Origin: Neoarius graeffei
Lineage: Eukaryota; Chordata; Actinopteri; Siluriformes; Ariidae
NCBI RefSeq assembly: GCF_027579695.1
Contig: NC_083583.1
Location: 5,998,760-6,062,759 of the forward strand
Direction: 5' to 3'
DNA length: 64,000 nucleotides
Shown here: positions 62,518 through 64,000 of the stretch, piece by piece
Numbering within the stretch: the stretch's first letter is position 1
Layout: each line of letters opens with the position of its first letter
The notes under the pieces: model-generated
Seen by the model: only the letters and a program-made list of their open reading frames with translations
Told to the model about the DNA's origin: nothing
Databases searched by the model: none
Position numbers and translations under genes: made by a program

Positions 62518-62800
62518 AGATTAGCTTTGTAGGCTAATTGGACAAAGGAAAGCTAGCTAGCATGTGTGTGTAGACAGATGATTAGCTTTGTGTGCTAACT
62601 AGACAAAGGAAGGCTAGCTAACATGGGTTTGTGTGTGCCACGTGTCTGGGTAGGCCTGGATTAGCCTCGTGTAGCTAACTACACGTGGTGAAGGCCTTGT
62701 GATCCCTTGAGACAATACAATTAGCCCTAGAGGCTAATAGAACAAAAGAATTAGCTTTGGACGCTAATGAGCCAAAAGAAATTAACCATGGGCTAATTTC
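62518..62800 (+). repeat. Degenerate ~72-bp tandem repeat with internal palindromes
   Basis: GATTAGCTTTGTAGGCTAAT, GGACAAAGGAAAGCTAGCTA and CATGTGTGTGTAGACA are repeated at about 62519 and 62581, then shortened units ATTAGCC..GGCTAAT recur near 62660, 62720, 62750 and 62785. Each unit has an inverted TTAGC/GCTAA pair. Confidence 0.7.
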
Positions 62801-64000
62801 ACTAACTTATAACAGTACGAATCCACTGAAACCTTGATAAGGTCAAAATGTATGATAAGGAGATTGAGGATATTAGTAGGGAATAAGAGAGAGAGAGAGA
62901 GAAGCATGCACAGCCTATCTAATTGAGAGATTAAAAACAAAACAGTTCAATTCAACACGCTGCGTGTTTAACAGTGTAACAGATAAACCTGGGTTTAAAT
63001 TCACACTATTTCAATAAAAGCTAAATTCCTAAGACTGATCTTTATGCCCAAAATGTTTCAGTCTTACTTAATATTCTTTAGCAAGATATGAAGAGATATT
63101 CGCCGTTGTAGAGCTTCGCCGTTGTAGAGCACGTGAGCCGCTCGTGTAGAAAGCGCAGAGTCTTCTTGTGTCCGGCGTGATGAAAAGAGAGTCTCTGATC
63201 AAGTAATGTACACAGCGCTTTAGTCAGGAGGAATTCTGGTCGCTCCTAATTACAAATTAACTACTTTGAGCTGTAGTAGTTAATGAATGAATGAATGAAA
63301 AACCGGTTATAACTCACTGAGTTTTAAATTGCGCTATTCTGGATTTTACCGTGGCCAGTGGTAAACAAAGAAATCGTGCTAACTCGTGGATCTTGCAAGA
63401 AAGAAAGGAAAAAGACGTCTTTTTGGTTTTCTGGTAGAGGTTCTCTCTTTGTGCGTCCGGATGGCTTGAAATCCGGACACGAGAGAGAGCTGAGGAATTC
63501 CAGGTCCTTTACGGACTCATGGAGGGTGTGATGAAAGTGATCCCGCCCAGGCGTGACGTAGGTCAACGCGGAAGTTGGTGATGGGAAATGTAGTTTCTTA
63601 GAGACATTGGATGTACCTACACCTGATACAGTGCAATACTTATTACAGTGCAACCTCACGGAGCAACTTTTTAGTTTTTATAGCTTTAGTATATTTTATA
63701 TTTATATTTCTACACTTTTACATCCATACCCAATACAGTGCAATACCAAATACAGTACAATATCCTGAGTTTTGTAGCTGAACTGAGTTTCTATAACTAA
63801 TGTGCAATTAACATCTGCAACACGCCCAGTTGTGTGTATATATATTCTTTGTTTTTCTGCTGTGTTGTGACATGCACCATTTGTATATACTGTATATTAT
63901 TTGTTTTTCTGCTGTGTTGTATGTTCCCATCTAAATGTTTGCACTGGGGTGTGTGCCTTCCATCTCATTATATAATTTTCCCGCACCTTCTCCCGTCGTT
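62801..64000 (+). other. Intron 6 sequence to the window end
   Basis: A (GA)n run at about 62888-62903, a repeated TTCGCCGTTGTAGAGC at 63100-63129, (ATGA)n near 63280-63300, and a tail with repeated CAGTGCAATA phrases (63630-63750) like the 3' ends of fish LINEs. No usp10 exon 7 recognised. Confidence 0.45.

Overview
The window is nuclear DNA of a ray-finned (teleost) fish. It shows spliced vertebrate gene structure with GT-AG introns, a CpG-rich promoter, and a transposable-element load typical of teleosts (Tc1/mariner, hAT, PIF/Harbinger, Kolobok/T2, ISL2EU-like, L1, other LINEs and tRNA-derived SINEs). Species cannot be fixed from the sequence alone. There is no sign of bacterial or organellar DNA, CRISPR or operons.

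One host gene is clear: the 5' half of usp10, the deubiquitinase USP10, on the + strand. Its CpG-rich promoter and 5' UTR lie near 5.6-5.9 kb. Coding exons are at 5893-5913, 25798-25866, 30485-30530, 33943-35109, 48140-48231 and 48321-48430. All joins keep frame and reproduce recognisable USP10 landmarks: an FGDF-like G3BP motif (FGEF), a PAM2-like LNPQAPEF, the [11 protein letters not shown] block, KSWASLF, and the catalytic-Cys box GNWCYINA. The rest of the peptidase domain must lie beyond 64,000. A 60-nt, frame-preserving candidate exon (30767-30826) sits in intron 3.

Layout: 1-430, AT-rich sequence, possibly the 3' end of an upstream transcript. 431-3363, a broken LINE endonuclease piece and a dead Tc1-like transposon. 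3364-5640, a roughly 505-bp pyrimidine-rich tandem array abutting the usp10 promoter. 5914-25797 (intron 1), hAT elements, a T2-type foldback, two copies of a GGGGTGTTCACAC-ended element, an ISL2EU-like composite with strong hairpins, and another foldback. 25867-33942 (introns 2-3), a BED-finger hAT, a Harbinger element carrying an ISL2EU-like element, and a four-part nest. 35110-48139 (intron 4), nested elements, two Kolobok-type THAP elements, a Harbinger MYB-like ORF, and an unclassified TIR element next to exon 5. 48431-64000 (intron 6, incomplete), dominated by an L1 whose 12-bp target-site duplication still brackets 8.2 kb, followed by other LINE and hAT remains.

Many insertions could be verified by intact target-site duplications or by an empty site in a sister copy, so the introns preserve a readable insertion history. 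I found no convincing new multigene system. The most testable novelties are the usp10 candidate exon, the promoter-edge array, the unclassified TIR element with its 130-aa ORF, and the long intronic hairpins.
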